Shown one piece after another: positions 1 through 6,306 of a stretch of 20,393 bases of DNA. A program made the translations under genes and the position numbers. The stretch is from the IMG/VR virus record IMGVR_UViG_3300031539_000397, positions 1 through 20,393 of that record. One strand, written 5' to 3'. Each line of letters opens with the position of its first letter. The stretch's first letter is position 1. The stretch is from a virus. The notes under the pieces are model-generated. The model was not told the origin of the DNA and made no database searches. It saw nothing but the letters and a program-made list of their open reading frames with translations.

Positions 1-1230
1 AACACCATATCTATTTTTAATGACATGCCATCTTGCAGTGTTCGCCAACTTATCTTCTACTTTTCTTGAAATGGAAATTACAACATCACCAGTCATAATC
101 TTTTTGTATGATTCTGCAACTTGGTCGCCAGTTATTATATCATCATTTGCTGCACTTCTTTGTGCCTGTGATGCTGTTGCTACTGGCACCTGAAACTCGC
201 CTGCCATTCCTCTTAAATCTTCGTAGATACCACCTGCCTCAAAATATGAACCGCCTTTGATTGCTTGTGCGCTGTCTGACCGAAGTATGTCTGCATAATC
301 AACTATAATTAAATCTGGCTCAAACCCAAAACTCATTAATCTATTTATGTGTGTTTTTAATGCGGACACACCAACAGATTTTGTTGGATAATATTTTATT
401 CTCAACTTACCTTTTATATCAGACATCACTCTCATTTTTATATCATCAATATGATATTTTAAATTTTGTGATGGTATTCCCATAAGTTTAGAATCGTATC
501 TCATGCCAGTATAATTTTCATTCAATTCTAATGTAAAATGTAAAACATTTTTTCCCATCTTCAATACATGATGTCCGAATGATGCTAATGCCCATGATTT
601 TCCAGAACCAGCTGCGCCTATAAATATAAGCAAATCACCTGCGCCAATGCCACCATCAGTTATTTCATTTATGATTGGCCATTCAGTTGGCATAACTCGT
701 GTCCTTGGATTTTTAAGAAGTCTGTCATCAACCATATCTTCGTATATGTGTCCCAAATCTCTCTTTGATTTTCCAAACTTTAATGCATCATCAACAAGTT
801 TTTTAATTGCATCGTAATCTTTGTTTTTAATTAAATCAACCGATTCAAGTATTGCTGATTTCATGTTTTGATTTTGACAAAATTCCAAAAACTCGCTTTT
901 AATATAATCTAAGTCTGGTGCGCCATGCATATATTTATATACATCTTTAATATTTTCAACCACAGATTCTCTTGTTATATCATCTAATGCTTGAACCTCA
1001 ACCTTGAAATAATCCGTTGTTGGAGGTTTTAAATATTTTTTGTAATAATCTATTATCTTGGAAACAATAAATTGATTTGCATCCGACTCAAAGAAATCTG
1101 GAGATAATATATCAAATATCTGTGCAATAAACTCATTGTTGTCTCCAGTTTTATTTGTTGTCTTTAATAAATTTGCGATAACTTTTAATTGGAATGTATT
1201 TCCATATTGATTCAAATAATCAAGAGCCAT
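1..1230 (-). CDS. Replicative DNA helicase, DnaB / T4 gp41 type (3' end beyond left edge)
   Basis: 410 residues are visible from the ATG at 1230; the reading frame is still open at the left edge, so the C-terminus is missing. The product should be the hexameric 5'-3' helicase that unwinds the fork. Residues 1-160 form a helical N-terminal domain. The RecA-like motor follows: Walker A GAAGSGKS at about 205-212, a TLELNEN motif shortly after, Walker B LIIVDYAD at about 307-314, and a late SISRKVEDK...KNRYG segment (about 386-409) like the DnaB region that carries the arginine finger and DNA-binding loop. T4 gp41 is about 475 residues, so roughly 60 may be missing. No primase domain is fused to the visible part. 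The start overlaps the stop of the upstream nuclease gene by one base (TAATG), with GGAG seven bases upstream, so the two are probably translationally coupled. Family assignment is firm; the exact T4 orthology is inference. Confidence 0.9.
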   Translation of the reverse strand, partial: MALDYLNQYGNTFQLKVIANLLKTTNKTGDNNEFIAQIFDILSPDFFESDANQFIVSKIIDYYKKYLKPPTTDYFKVEVQALDDITRESVVENIKDVYKYMHGAPDLDYIKSEFLEFCQNQNMKSAILESVDLIKNKDYDAIKKLVDDALKFGKSKRDLGHIYEDMVDDRLLKNPRTRVMPTEWPIINEITDGGIGAGDLLIFIGAAGSGKSWALASFGHHVLKMGKNVLHFTLELNENYTGMRYDSKLMGIPSQNLKYHIDDIKMRVMSDIKGKLRIKYYPTKSVGVSALKTHINRLMSFGFEPDLIIVDYADILRSDSAQAIKGGSYFEAGGIYEDLRGMAGEFQVPVATASQAQRSAANDDIITGDQVAESYKKIMTGDVVISISRKVEDKLANTARWHVIKNRYGV

Positions 1231-2318
1231 TAAATTTCTCCATTTTGGTTTTGCGAATATGAATTTAATTGGGTGAATGTTTTCAATAACCAAGAATTAA
1301 TATCTGGTATTGCGTTTGATAAACCGTCTCTCATATACATAAGTTGTATCTTTGGTTTATTTAGTAAAGCGATTTTCTTTTGTAATTGTTGTCGTATCTT
1401 TGCTTTATTACTCTCTGATATATTTGCCATTTCTAATTGCATTAATTTTTCATTCATTAGTAAAACATCTTTTGATTGTATTATATTCTCAAAGAATTTT
1501 AATTTCTTCTTTCCTTCATTCTGCTTCTCTGCATATGAAAGTATTTGATTTATATCAGTCTTTGCTTCTTCTGATAAGAATGGCATGTGTTTCTTTAATG
1601 TCTTTAATCCAACGCCCTGAACACCAGGTATATTATCAGATTTATCGCCATCAAGGGTTCTGTAGAATAAGAAATTATTTGGGTGCACACCGTATTCATC
1701 CAGAACGGATTTCGGTGTATATAGCTTTTTCTTTGTGGGAGACCAGACGTTGATTCGTTCATCTACAAGTTGTAGAAAATCTTTATCTGATGACATGAGT
1801 ATAACCTCATTCTCATTCTTACAAAACACCTCTTTGGCAATATATGATATAACATCATCTGCTTCTGTTGAATCTATCGTAACCAATTGTAATGGTAATT
1901 GTTCCAAATACTCTAATAGAATTTGGATTTGTAAATGCATTGCTTTGTGTTCCTCGTCCTTATCTTTAAAATCATATTGACGATTTACATTAAATTTAAC
2001 ACTTCTTTTTTGTTTATATTCGGGATATATCTTTCTCTTTCTTGCGGCACTATTCTCGCCATCCGAAACTAAAATACATCTTGTGACTCCAAACATTCGT
2101 ATTGCACTTCCGATTGAATATAAAAATCCTGTAATGCCTCCAATATGCTCGCCATTGTTATTCATTGCCGGTGAGCCGGTGAAAGAACGGATAAATGTAT
2201 TTAAAAAATCTACTACTAAAATTTTATTATTAATAGAAACAACTGGCATTTCATTATGTTTCTTTTTTAACTGCTCAAAAATAGTAAAATATTCTTCCTT
2301 TTTATTTATATAATCCAT
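1230..2318 (-). CDS. 5'-3' exonuclease / flap nuclease, T4 RNase H-like
   Basis: 362 residues from the ATG at 2318. A TTG one codon upstream (2321) is also open, but the ATG sits better behind the SD AGGA (nine bases). This is a FEN/5' nuclease family protein, expected to remove RNA primers and flaps during lagging-strand synthesis. Metal-binding acidic motifs occur in family order: VDFLNTFIR (D37), SDGENSAARKRKIYPEYK (D86, with the basic helical-arch residues), TEADD (151-155), SSDKD (176-180), and the helix-three-turn-helix DGDKSDNIPGVQGVG (about 223-237). The first catalytic Asp comes later than in T4 RNase H, so there is an N-terminal extension of about 20-30 residues. The C-terminal 100 residues are helical and lysine-rich. 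The gene follows an unknown 88-residue gene by 15 bases and overlaps the helicase start. In T4, rnh likewise lies downstream of gene 32. Assignment is strong for the family and good for the role. Confidence 0.92.
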   Translation of the reverse strand: MDYINKKEEYFTIFEQLKKKHNEMPVVSINNKILVVDFLNTFIRSFTGSPAMNNNGEHIGGITGFLYSIGSAIRMFGVTRCILVSDGENSAARKRKIYPEYKQKRSVKFNVNRQYDFKDKDEEHKAMHLQIQILLEYLEQLPLQLVTIDSTEADDVISYIAKEVFCKNENEVILMSSDKDFLQLVDERINVWSPTKKKLYTPKSVLDEYGVHPNNFLFYRTLDGDKSDNIPGVQGVGLKTLKKHMPFLSEEAKTDINQILSYAEKQNEGKKKLKFFENIIQSKDVLLMNEKLMQLEMANISESNKAKIRQQLQKKIALLNKPKIQLMYMRDGLSNAIPDINSWLLKTFTQLNSYSQNQNGEI

Positions 2319-2333
2319 CAATTTTCTTCCTAA

Positions 2334-2600
2334 TTATTTTGTATAATATCTAATTAAATATCGTGGGGTTTTTATGTCTTTAAAGAAACCCAATATATAT
2401 AATTTTTTATTTATAGTTTTAAACTTTTCGTAAAATAAATTAAATATCTCGTCGTTTGTATAAAATTTATCCATTGACATTGATTCTGTATGACATACAT
2501 GGTTTTCTGTTGCAGGAAAATATATCCTCTCAAATCCAATCAAAGTTTTTCCTCTAAAATACGTCTCGAATTCATCAATTAAAGATATAATATTATCCAT
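2334..2600 (-). CDS. Unknown small protein between recombinase and nuclease genes
   Basis: 88 residues with ATG at 2600 and an excellent SD (AGGAG, four bases before ATG). I do not recognise the family. The protein is rich in aromatic residues (FETYF, FERIYF, NLFYEKF, YLIRYYTK) and has one cysteine, no signal peptide and no membrane segment. It begins seven bases after the 196-residue gene and ends 15 bases before the 5' nuclease gene, so it belongs to the replication operon. In T4 the same neighbourhood holds gene 33 (late transcription co-activator, 112 residues) and dsbA (DNA-binding protein, 89 residues). The length suits a positional counterpart of either, but I see no sequence similarity, so this is only context. 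It is a real gene by frame, SD and spacing. Confidence 0.75.
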   Translation of the reverse strand: MDNIISLIDEFETYFRGKTLIGFERIYFPATENHVCHTESMSMDKFYTNDEIFNLFYEKFKTINKKLYILGFFKDIKTPRYLIRYYTK

Positions 2601-2607
2601 ATAACTC

Positions 2608-3198
2608 CTATTTTATTTTTATATCCTCGTTGAAAAATGCCAAGAATTCGTTTATATCACGCTCTTGTTCATCTGATAATTCTTCGTTTGATGCTATTGT
2701 CATTAATTCCGGAATTTCAGTATAATCCATTATCATAGATGATGGAACTTGTCTTTGATTTTTCCAAAATTTATATAAAAGAATGTGTGGTATAACAATC
2801 TTATCTGATTTGCGGTAATAAAACCCTGTCTCTGTATCAAATAATGAATCTGATAATAATCTGAATGCGACCGAAACAAATCCTACAGCAGGTTTTAAAT
2901 ATAAATGTCTCATTGAAGAATCTACTGCACGCATCATATTTAATTCCTCCACGGATGACCATGATGTTCGTCTGATTTCTTTTAAATATCCATCAGATAT
3001 AGCGAATCTTAAATTTTTGATTTTATCTTCATATCGAAATGGCAATTCGGTTTCGCCGTCATTACACTTCTTCTCTTTGTGAGTCCAATCGAGATAATAT
3101 AAATTTACTATCTTATTATCACCCGAATTGTGATTTATTTCCGTAGATTTTTCGAACTCTATTTTTGGGAAAAATAGTTTACTGGTGTTATTTAACAT
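2608..3198 (-). CDS. Unknown protein, first gene of the nuclease-helicase operon
   Basis: 196 residues with ATG at 3198, preceded by AGGAG with six bases of spacing. The family is not recognised. The protein looks soluble: a polar N-terminus, a mixed central region containing SDGYLKEIRRTSWSSVEEL and GFYYRKSDKIVIPHILLYKFWKNQ, and an acidic C-terminal helix (EELSDEQERDINEFLAFFNED). It has no Walker motif or zinc cysteines. It is the first gene after the terminator that closes the recombinase unit and sits behind a candidate TTGACA promoter, followed by the 88-residue gene, the 5' nuclease and the helicase. T4 places the helicase loader gp59 (217 residues) between gp32 and the nuclease, so a helicase-loading or accessory role is a reasonable hypothesis from position and size. 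I see no clear gp59 sequence signature. Confidence 0.8.
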   Translation of the reverse strand: MLNNTSKLFFPKIEFEKSTEINHNSGDNKIVNLYYLDWTHKEKKCNDGETELPFRYEDKIKNLRFAISDGYLKEIRRTSWSSVEELNMMRAVDSSMRHLYLKPAVGFVSVAFRLLSDSLFDTETGFYYRKSDKIVIPHILLYKFWKNQRQVPSSMIMDYTEIPELMTIASNEELSDEQERDINEFLAFFNEDIKIK

Positions 3199-3264
3199 AA
3201 CAAACTCCTATTGCTTGTTTATCCTTTTTAACTTTTATTATGACGCATCCTATCGCATCAATTT

Positions 3265-3303
3265 ATTATAGGTATCCTAAAAAAATATTTCTTGCCGTGT
3301 CAA
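3265..3303 (-). promoter_or_regulatory. Candidate sigma70-type promoter for the nuclease-helicase operon
   Basis: On the minus strand a perfect TTGACA (3298-3303) is followed after 18 bases by TAGGAT (3274-3279), which matches the TATAAT consensus at four of six positions including the key first, second and last. A perfect TATAAT lies directly beyond (3265-3270), but 27 bases from the TTGACA, too far to pair with it. The site lies just downstream of a hairpin terminator and about 70 bases before the 196-residue gene. It looks like a host RNA polymerase promoter that restarts transcription after termination. No transcription start is known. Confidence 0.45.
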
Positions 3304-3313
3304 TTTTTATATC

Positions 3314-3341
3314 AAAAGCGGGCATTTCTGCCCGCCTTTTT
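3314..3341 (-). terminator. Hairpin terminator after the recombinase gene
   Basis: GCGGGC (3318-3323) and GCCCGC (3330-3335) form a six-pair all-GC stem with a six-base loop. The stem is flanked by AAAA on one side and TTTTT on the other, so it can act in both directions. In the direction of the genes it is followed by TTTTGATAT, a short U tract. It is by far the most GC-rich short stretch in this region and lies about 40 bases beyond the recombinase stop, before the next promoter. Confidence 0.75.
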
Positions 3342-3378
3342 GCTGATTATAATGACCAATACTACTTAATCATTAAAA

Positions 3379-4578
3379 TTATTCTGCTCCGCCATCTTCA
3401 TTCTGGTCAATTTCAATATCATCGTCCATTTTTATTTCACCATTCAGTTGGTAATCCATAATCATTATTTTACATAAATCGCTATACATCGCATCTTTGA
3501 CTTCTGGACGAGATTTAAATATCGTTGGCAATTCTGCGGTTCTAAAAGATAATTCTTCAATTTCAGTACCTTTATCATCTAATAAACTATATTTATTATA
3601 TGCGCCTGCACCTTTGATGAATTTATATGTCTTTAGAACGGCAACCCAACCACTATAATTATCAATTCCTGAATCATAGAATATCTCGAATGACGCTTTT
3701 CTCTGTGGTGGTCCAAGCCTATTCTTCGTAACTTTAGCTTGTAATTTGTTTCCAACTATCACATCAACTCCACCAAAATCCTTTTTCTTCAATGCACCTG
3801 CGTTGGATAATCTAACCCGAATAGATGAATGGAATGCAACTGCTTTACCACCACTTGTTGTCCATGGGTCAGCAAATGCCATTGCGTTCAACTTTGTTCG
3901 TAACTGATTTGTAAATATAAGACAAATTTTTTCTTTCGCAATAAGATTTGTTATTTTCCTCAATGCTTTAGATAAAAGTATTGCCTTTGTTGTTGCGTAA
4001 CCATCTTTACCGTAATCAGCATCCATTTCAACCTTTGTCGTTGCACCTGCGAGAGAATCTACAACTATTGTGATTAATCTATTCTTACTACTATTTCTGG
4101 CAGAATTGATTATATTCTCAATTGCTTGGAAAATATCTTCGATTGTTTCCAATGGAACATACATCATATCAGTGAGATTGACTCCAATTGCGTGAAGAAA
4201 TTCACGACTAACTGCCGCTTCAGTATCTATGAAAACAGATATGCCACCTTTACGTTGTGTCTCTGCGAGTATATGTGCTGCAACAAGAGATTTTCCACTA
4301 CCTTCAAGACCTGTAATCTCTGTTATTCTTCCTACTGGAACACCACCATGTGGTTTGTTAGATATTGCTAAGTCAAGCAATGAGCTTCCAGTTGAAACCC
4401 AATCTGCTATATCACTTGGAGATTCTTCTGGTCCATCTAAATACCATACAGTCTGTGCTTGGTCTTTAAAAGTTTTGGATAAATTTTTACTAATTAAAGT
4501 AGATAGTTCGTCTCGAATACTACCTTTTGTGAAATCGGAAGATACATCTTCCGATTCACCATTTTTCTTCTTTGCCAT
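3379..4578 (-). CDS. uvsX: RecA/UvsX-type recombinase
   Basis: 399 residues from the ATG at 4578 with GGAG seven bases upstream. This ATP-dependent strand-exchange protein forms filaments on ssDNA, supports recombination-dependent replication and repair, and should work with the adjacent ssDNA-binding protein. Visible motifs: Walker A GLEGSGKS (90-97), the FIDTEA motif with the catalytic Glu at 120, Walker B LITIVVDSLAG (Asp 174), then TNQLRTK (223-229) and the TSGGKAVAFHSSIRVRL region (241-257) that forms the L2 DNA-binding loop and start of the following strand. The C-terminal tail is strongly acidic (MDDDIEIDQNEDGG), as in many RecA-family proteins. The length suits phage UvsX (about 390). 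The gene begins 11 bases after the SSB stop and ends at a terminator, so SSB and recombinase form a two-gene unit. Whether it is closer to UvsX or to bacterial RecA needs a tree; the family itself is certain. Confidence 0.95.
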   Translation of the reverse strand: MAKKKNGESEDVSSDFTKGSIRDELSTLISKNLSKTFKDQAQTVWYLDGPEESPSDIADWVSTGSSLLDLAISNKPHGGVPVGRITEITGLEGSGKSLVAAHILAETQRKGGISVFIDTEAAVSREFLHAIGVNLTDMMYVPLETIEDIFQAIENIINSARNSSKNRLITIVVDSLAGATTKVEMDADYGKDGYATTKAILLSKALRKITNLIAKEKICLIFTNQLRTKLNAMAFADPWTTSGGKAVAFHSSIRVRLSNAGALKKKDFGGVDVIVGNKLQAKVTKNRLGPPQRKASFEIFYDSGIDNYSGWVAVLKTYKFIKGAGAYNKYSLLDDKGTEIEELSFRTAELPTIFKSRPEVKDAMYSDLCKIMIMDYQLNGEIKMDDDIEIDQNEDGGAE

Positions 4579-4589
4579 AAACTATCTCC

Positions 4590-5405
4590 TTACTTTGCGA
4601 ATAACTTATCGAGGTCTTCCTCGATGTTATCAACTGTAGTTGCGTTACCAACTGGTTGGTTGTCACCCGAAGCTTGGTTTTTTGCTTTTTCTTTTGCTGA
4701 TGCAAAAGATGTAACCGTTTCCCCGCTACCATCTGCTGGAGTGTCAGCAGAACCACCGCTTAGCCAATCTGCGAGAACCTTTTCTAAGTCCTCGTATGAA
4801 GGCTCTTTGTAAATATCAAGAATATTCCTTTGTGTGTCGAACAATACTTTTAATTGCTCGCTACTTTCAACAAGTTTTGTCTTAGCCGGTCTTGGTCTAA
4901 TTGTTGTTGAAGGAAAACTCTTTCCAGCCTGTTCTGCTGACTTGAATTCAACAGTAATATCATGGCCGGTCGTAAGGTCAGTTATATCACCATATTCTGC
5001 ATCTGAAATTAAACCTAAAATTTCCTGATACACGGTCTTCCCAAATCCCCAAAACTTCACGCCTTCGTTCTCTTTGCCTCTTACGACAATAGGAACAAAA
5101 GTCCTTAATTTTGGTTCAAGTTGTTTTCCCTGTTTGTAATCTTCCTTACTTGAATTTGCCTTTAACTTTTCAGCAAACTCAACTATTGGGTCTGGACGAC
5201 CAAATGATTGTGGTGAAAGATGTGGCTTGTTACCCATATTGTAATGAAACAACAATTCAATAAAAGGATTTTCCTTATTGAATTTATACGGCACAATTCT
5301 AATTACATGTGAGCCTGGTGTTGGTTTCCAAAATGAGTCTTGTTTTTTTGTTTGACTTTCGAGGGTTTTAAGTCTATCACGGACTTGATTTAAATCTATA
5401 GGCAT
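4590..5405 (-). CDS. gp32-like single-stranded DNA-binding protein lacking the zinc cysteines
   Basis: 271 residues, ATG at 5405, AGGAG seven bases upstream. It resembles T4-type gp32: a basic N-terminal arm (QVRDRLKTLESQTKKQ), an OB-fold core beginning FWKPTPGSHVIRIVPY (25-40), LRTFVPIVVRGKENEGVKFWGFG (100-122), an EYGDITDLTTGHDITVEF strand region (137-154), and a flexible Gly/Ser-rich linker leading to an acidic tail (NIEEDLDKLFAK) that in gp32 recruits replication partners. Gp32 relatives usually have a His-Cys3 zinc site. Here His54 remains but the protein contains no cysteine at all; the stretch HLSPQSFGRPDPIVEF (62-77) appears to have Ser and Asp where Cys is expected. It is the first gene of the SSB-recombinase unit, behind an unusually long AT-rich leader that could allow autogenous control, as in T4. 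Family assignment rests on order of motifs and context and is good rather than absolute. Confidence 0.85.
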   Translation of the reverse strand: MPIDLNQVRDRLKTLESQTKKQDSFWKPTPGSHVIRIVPYKFNKENPFIELLFHYNMGNKPHLSPQSFGRPDPIVEFAEKLKANSSKEDYKQGKQLEPKLRTFVPIVVRGKENEGVKFWGFGKTVYQEILGLISDAEYGDITDLTTGHDITVEFKSAEQAGKSFPSTTIRPRPAKTKLVESSEQLKVLFDTQRNILDIYKEPSYEDLEKVLADWLSGGSADTPADGSGETVTSFASAKEKAKNQASGDNQPVGNATTVDNIEEDLDKLFAK

Positions 5406-5516
5406 GATGTTTCTCCTAATTTATCATTGATTAATTAATTAATTTGTTAAGTATCATTCATTAAATAAGTATAACTTATCTAACAATGTAACTTATTATA
5501 CACACACATTATTGTG
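5406..5516 (-). promoter_or_regulatory. Long AT-rich leader of the SSB gene
   Basis: About 110 bases separate the upstream promoter-like motif from the SSB start, much longer than the 18-29 bases at the other three copies of that motif. It contains a perfect inverted repeat, ATAAGT-ATA-ACTTAT (5465-5479), a seven-pair hairpin with arms at 5498-5504 and 5513-5519, and a TTAA-rich unstructured run (about 5430-5445) shortly before the SD. T4 gp32 represses its own translation by binding an A/U-rich leader next to a folded element; this leader has the right composition for similar control. That function is inferred. Confidence 0.3.
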
Positions 5517-5540
5517 TATGGATAAATATAGAAACTTTAA
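5517..5540 (-). promoter_or_regulatory. Shared intergenic motif, copy 4 (upstream of SSB)
   Basis: In the transcribed direction the site reads TTAAA, six bases, then ATATTTATCCATA. It matches the other three copies in both blocks with identical spacing. It lies in the 177-base gap between the 99-residue gene and the SSB gene, about 110 bases before the SSB start. Proposed promoter or phage regulator site; function is inference. Confidence 0.5.
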
Positions 5541-5582
5541 GCATTAATGCACTTTTTTACGCTCAAAGTAAAATTTTTTCTA

Positions 5583-5882
5583 TTAAATATACTGCATTAC
5601 GCTCTGTACAAACGCTTCTGACCTTTCTTCATCACCCATTTGTTCTGGATGATTATCTGTTACAAATTGGTATACAAAGTCATGAATAATTTGCTCTATA
5701 TTACTATTTTGTGACCAGTCTGTACCTTTAGATTGCCATTGTGGTCCTAATTTTGAGGCAAGTTGTTGAGCATATGCGGTTTTAAATTCTTCTGCTGCTT
5801 GCTCTGATGCCGATTTGGCTTCTGATAAGAATTCATTTACATTATCCATCAATTCTCTTGTTTCTTTAATTGTTTTTTTCAT
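5583..5882 (-). CDS. Unknown small acidic helical protein
   Basis: 99 residues from the ATG at 5882. Another ATG two codons upstream (5888) is only two bases from the GGAG, while the second is eight bases away, so I take the second. The family is not recognised. The first half is predicted helical and probably coiled coil (TRELMDNVNEFLSEAKSASEQAAEEF), the second half has QIIHDFVYQFVTDNHPEQMGDEERSEAFVQSVMQYI, also helical and acidic. No cysteine, no membrane segment. It is the last of three unknown genes that start behind motif copy 3, seven bases after its neighbour allowing for this start. The SSB leader follows. It may be a small structural or regulatory protein; nothing in the sequence decides this. 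Confidence 0.7.
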   Translation of the reverse strand: MKKTIKETRELMDNVNEFLSEAKSASEQAAEEFKTAYAQQLASKLGPQWQSKGTDWSQNSNIEQIIHDFVYQFVTDNHPEQMGDEERSEAFVQSVMQYI

Positions 5883-5895
5883 TACCATTTCTCCA

Positions 5896-6291
5896 TTAAA
5901 CGGTTATCACCGAATGTATTTTTGTTTCAATTTTTTTAAGACCGTCTGTATTAGTCACAAGTATCATATTTTTATAATTTTCCCACGGAACAGGAAATTT
6001 GTTATCTACTTGACCATCATTCAATAATGCTATAACATAATTTAATGCATTAATTGTATAAATGGTGTTTGTGTCCTTTTTACGATGTACTGAAATTGTG
6101 TTTAATGGTATATCACCATTTACACCTGCTTTTACATCTATATTATAACTACAAATTAATTCTTTACTATCAATAGCATTCTCTAATACATATATTTTGT
6201 TAAACGCTAATGTATAGCAACTTTTAATTTCCAATGTAGTATTAGATAATTTATTTAATTTTGTAAAAGTGACAAGCAATTGTGTTTCCAT
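5896..6291 (-). CDS. Unknown 131-residue protein
   Basis: ATG at 6291 with AGGA six bases upstream. Not recognised. The sequence suggests a compact alpha/beta protein with alternating strands (METQLLVTFTKLNKL, TTLEIKSCYTLAFNKIYVL, SKELICSYNIDV) and a conserved-looking segment TIYTINALNYVIALLNDGQVD (about 76-96), followed by PWENYKNMILV. It has two cysteines that are not arranged as a metal site, and no signal peptide. It lies 15 bases downstream of the 481-residue gene and five bases before the stop-side of the next small gene, so the three genes are one transcription unit. The N-terminal strand-rich part followed by a short helix could be a small adaptor or tail-completion protein, but I will not assign a role. 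Confidence 0.75.
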   Translation of the reverse strand: METQLLVTFTKLNKLSNTTLEIKSCYTLAFNKIYVLENAIDSKELICSYNIDVKAGVNGDIPLNTISVHRKKDTNTIYTINALNYVIALLNDGQVDNKFPVPWENYKNMILVTNTDGLKKIETKIHSVITV

Positions 6292-6306
6292 AGTTTTTCC
6301 TATAAT

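Noticed and set aside
1273-2313. Plus-strand open frames opposite the 5' nuclease gene
   Set aside because: They are shadows of a gene with clear catalytic motifs; they lack SD sequences and recognisable domains.
2303-2415. TATAAATA on the minus strand resembling T4 late promoters
   Set aside because: Both copies lie inside genes and arise from Ile-Asn-Lys codons in AT-rich DNA; neither precedes a gene closely nor recurs in the gaps.
3240-3461. Plus-strand open frame of 73 codons across the terminator
   Set aside because: It would translate a hairpin terminator and overlaps the recombinase 3' end, with no SD.
5535-5568. Inverted arms CTTTAAGC and GCTCAAAG as a terminator after the 99-residue gene
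   Set aside because: Eight pairs with one G-U, an 18-base loop and only a short T run; too weak, and it overlaps the shared motif.
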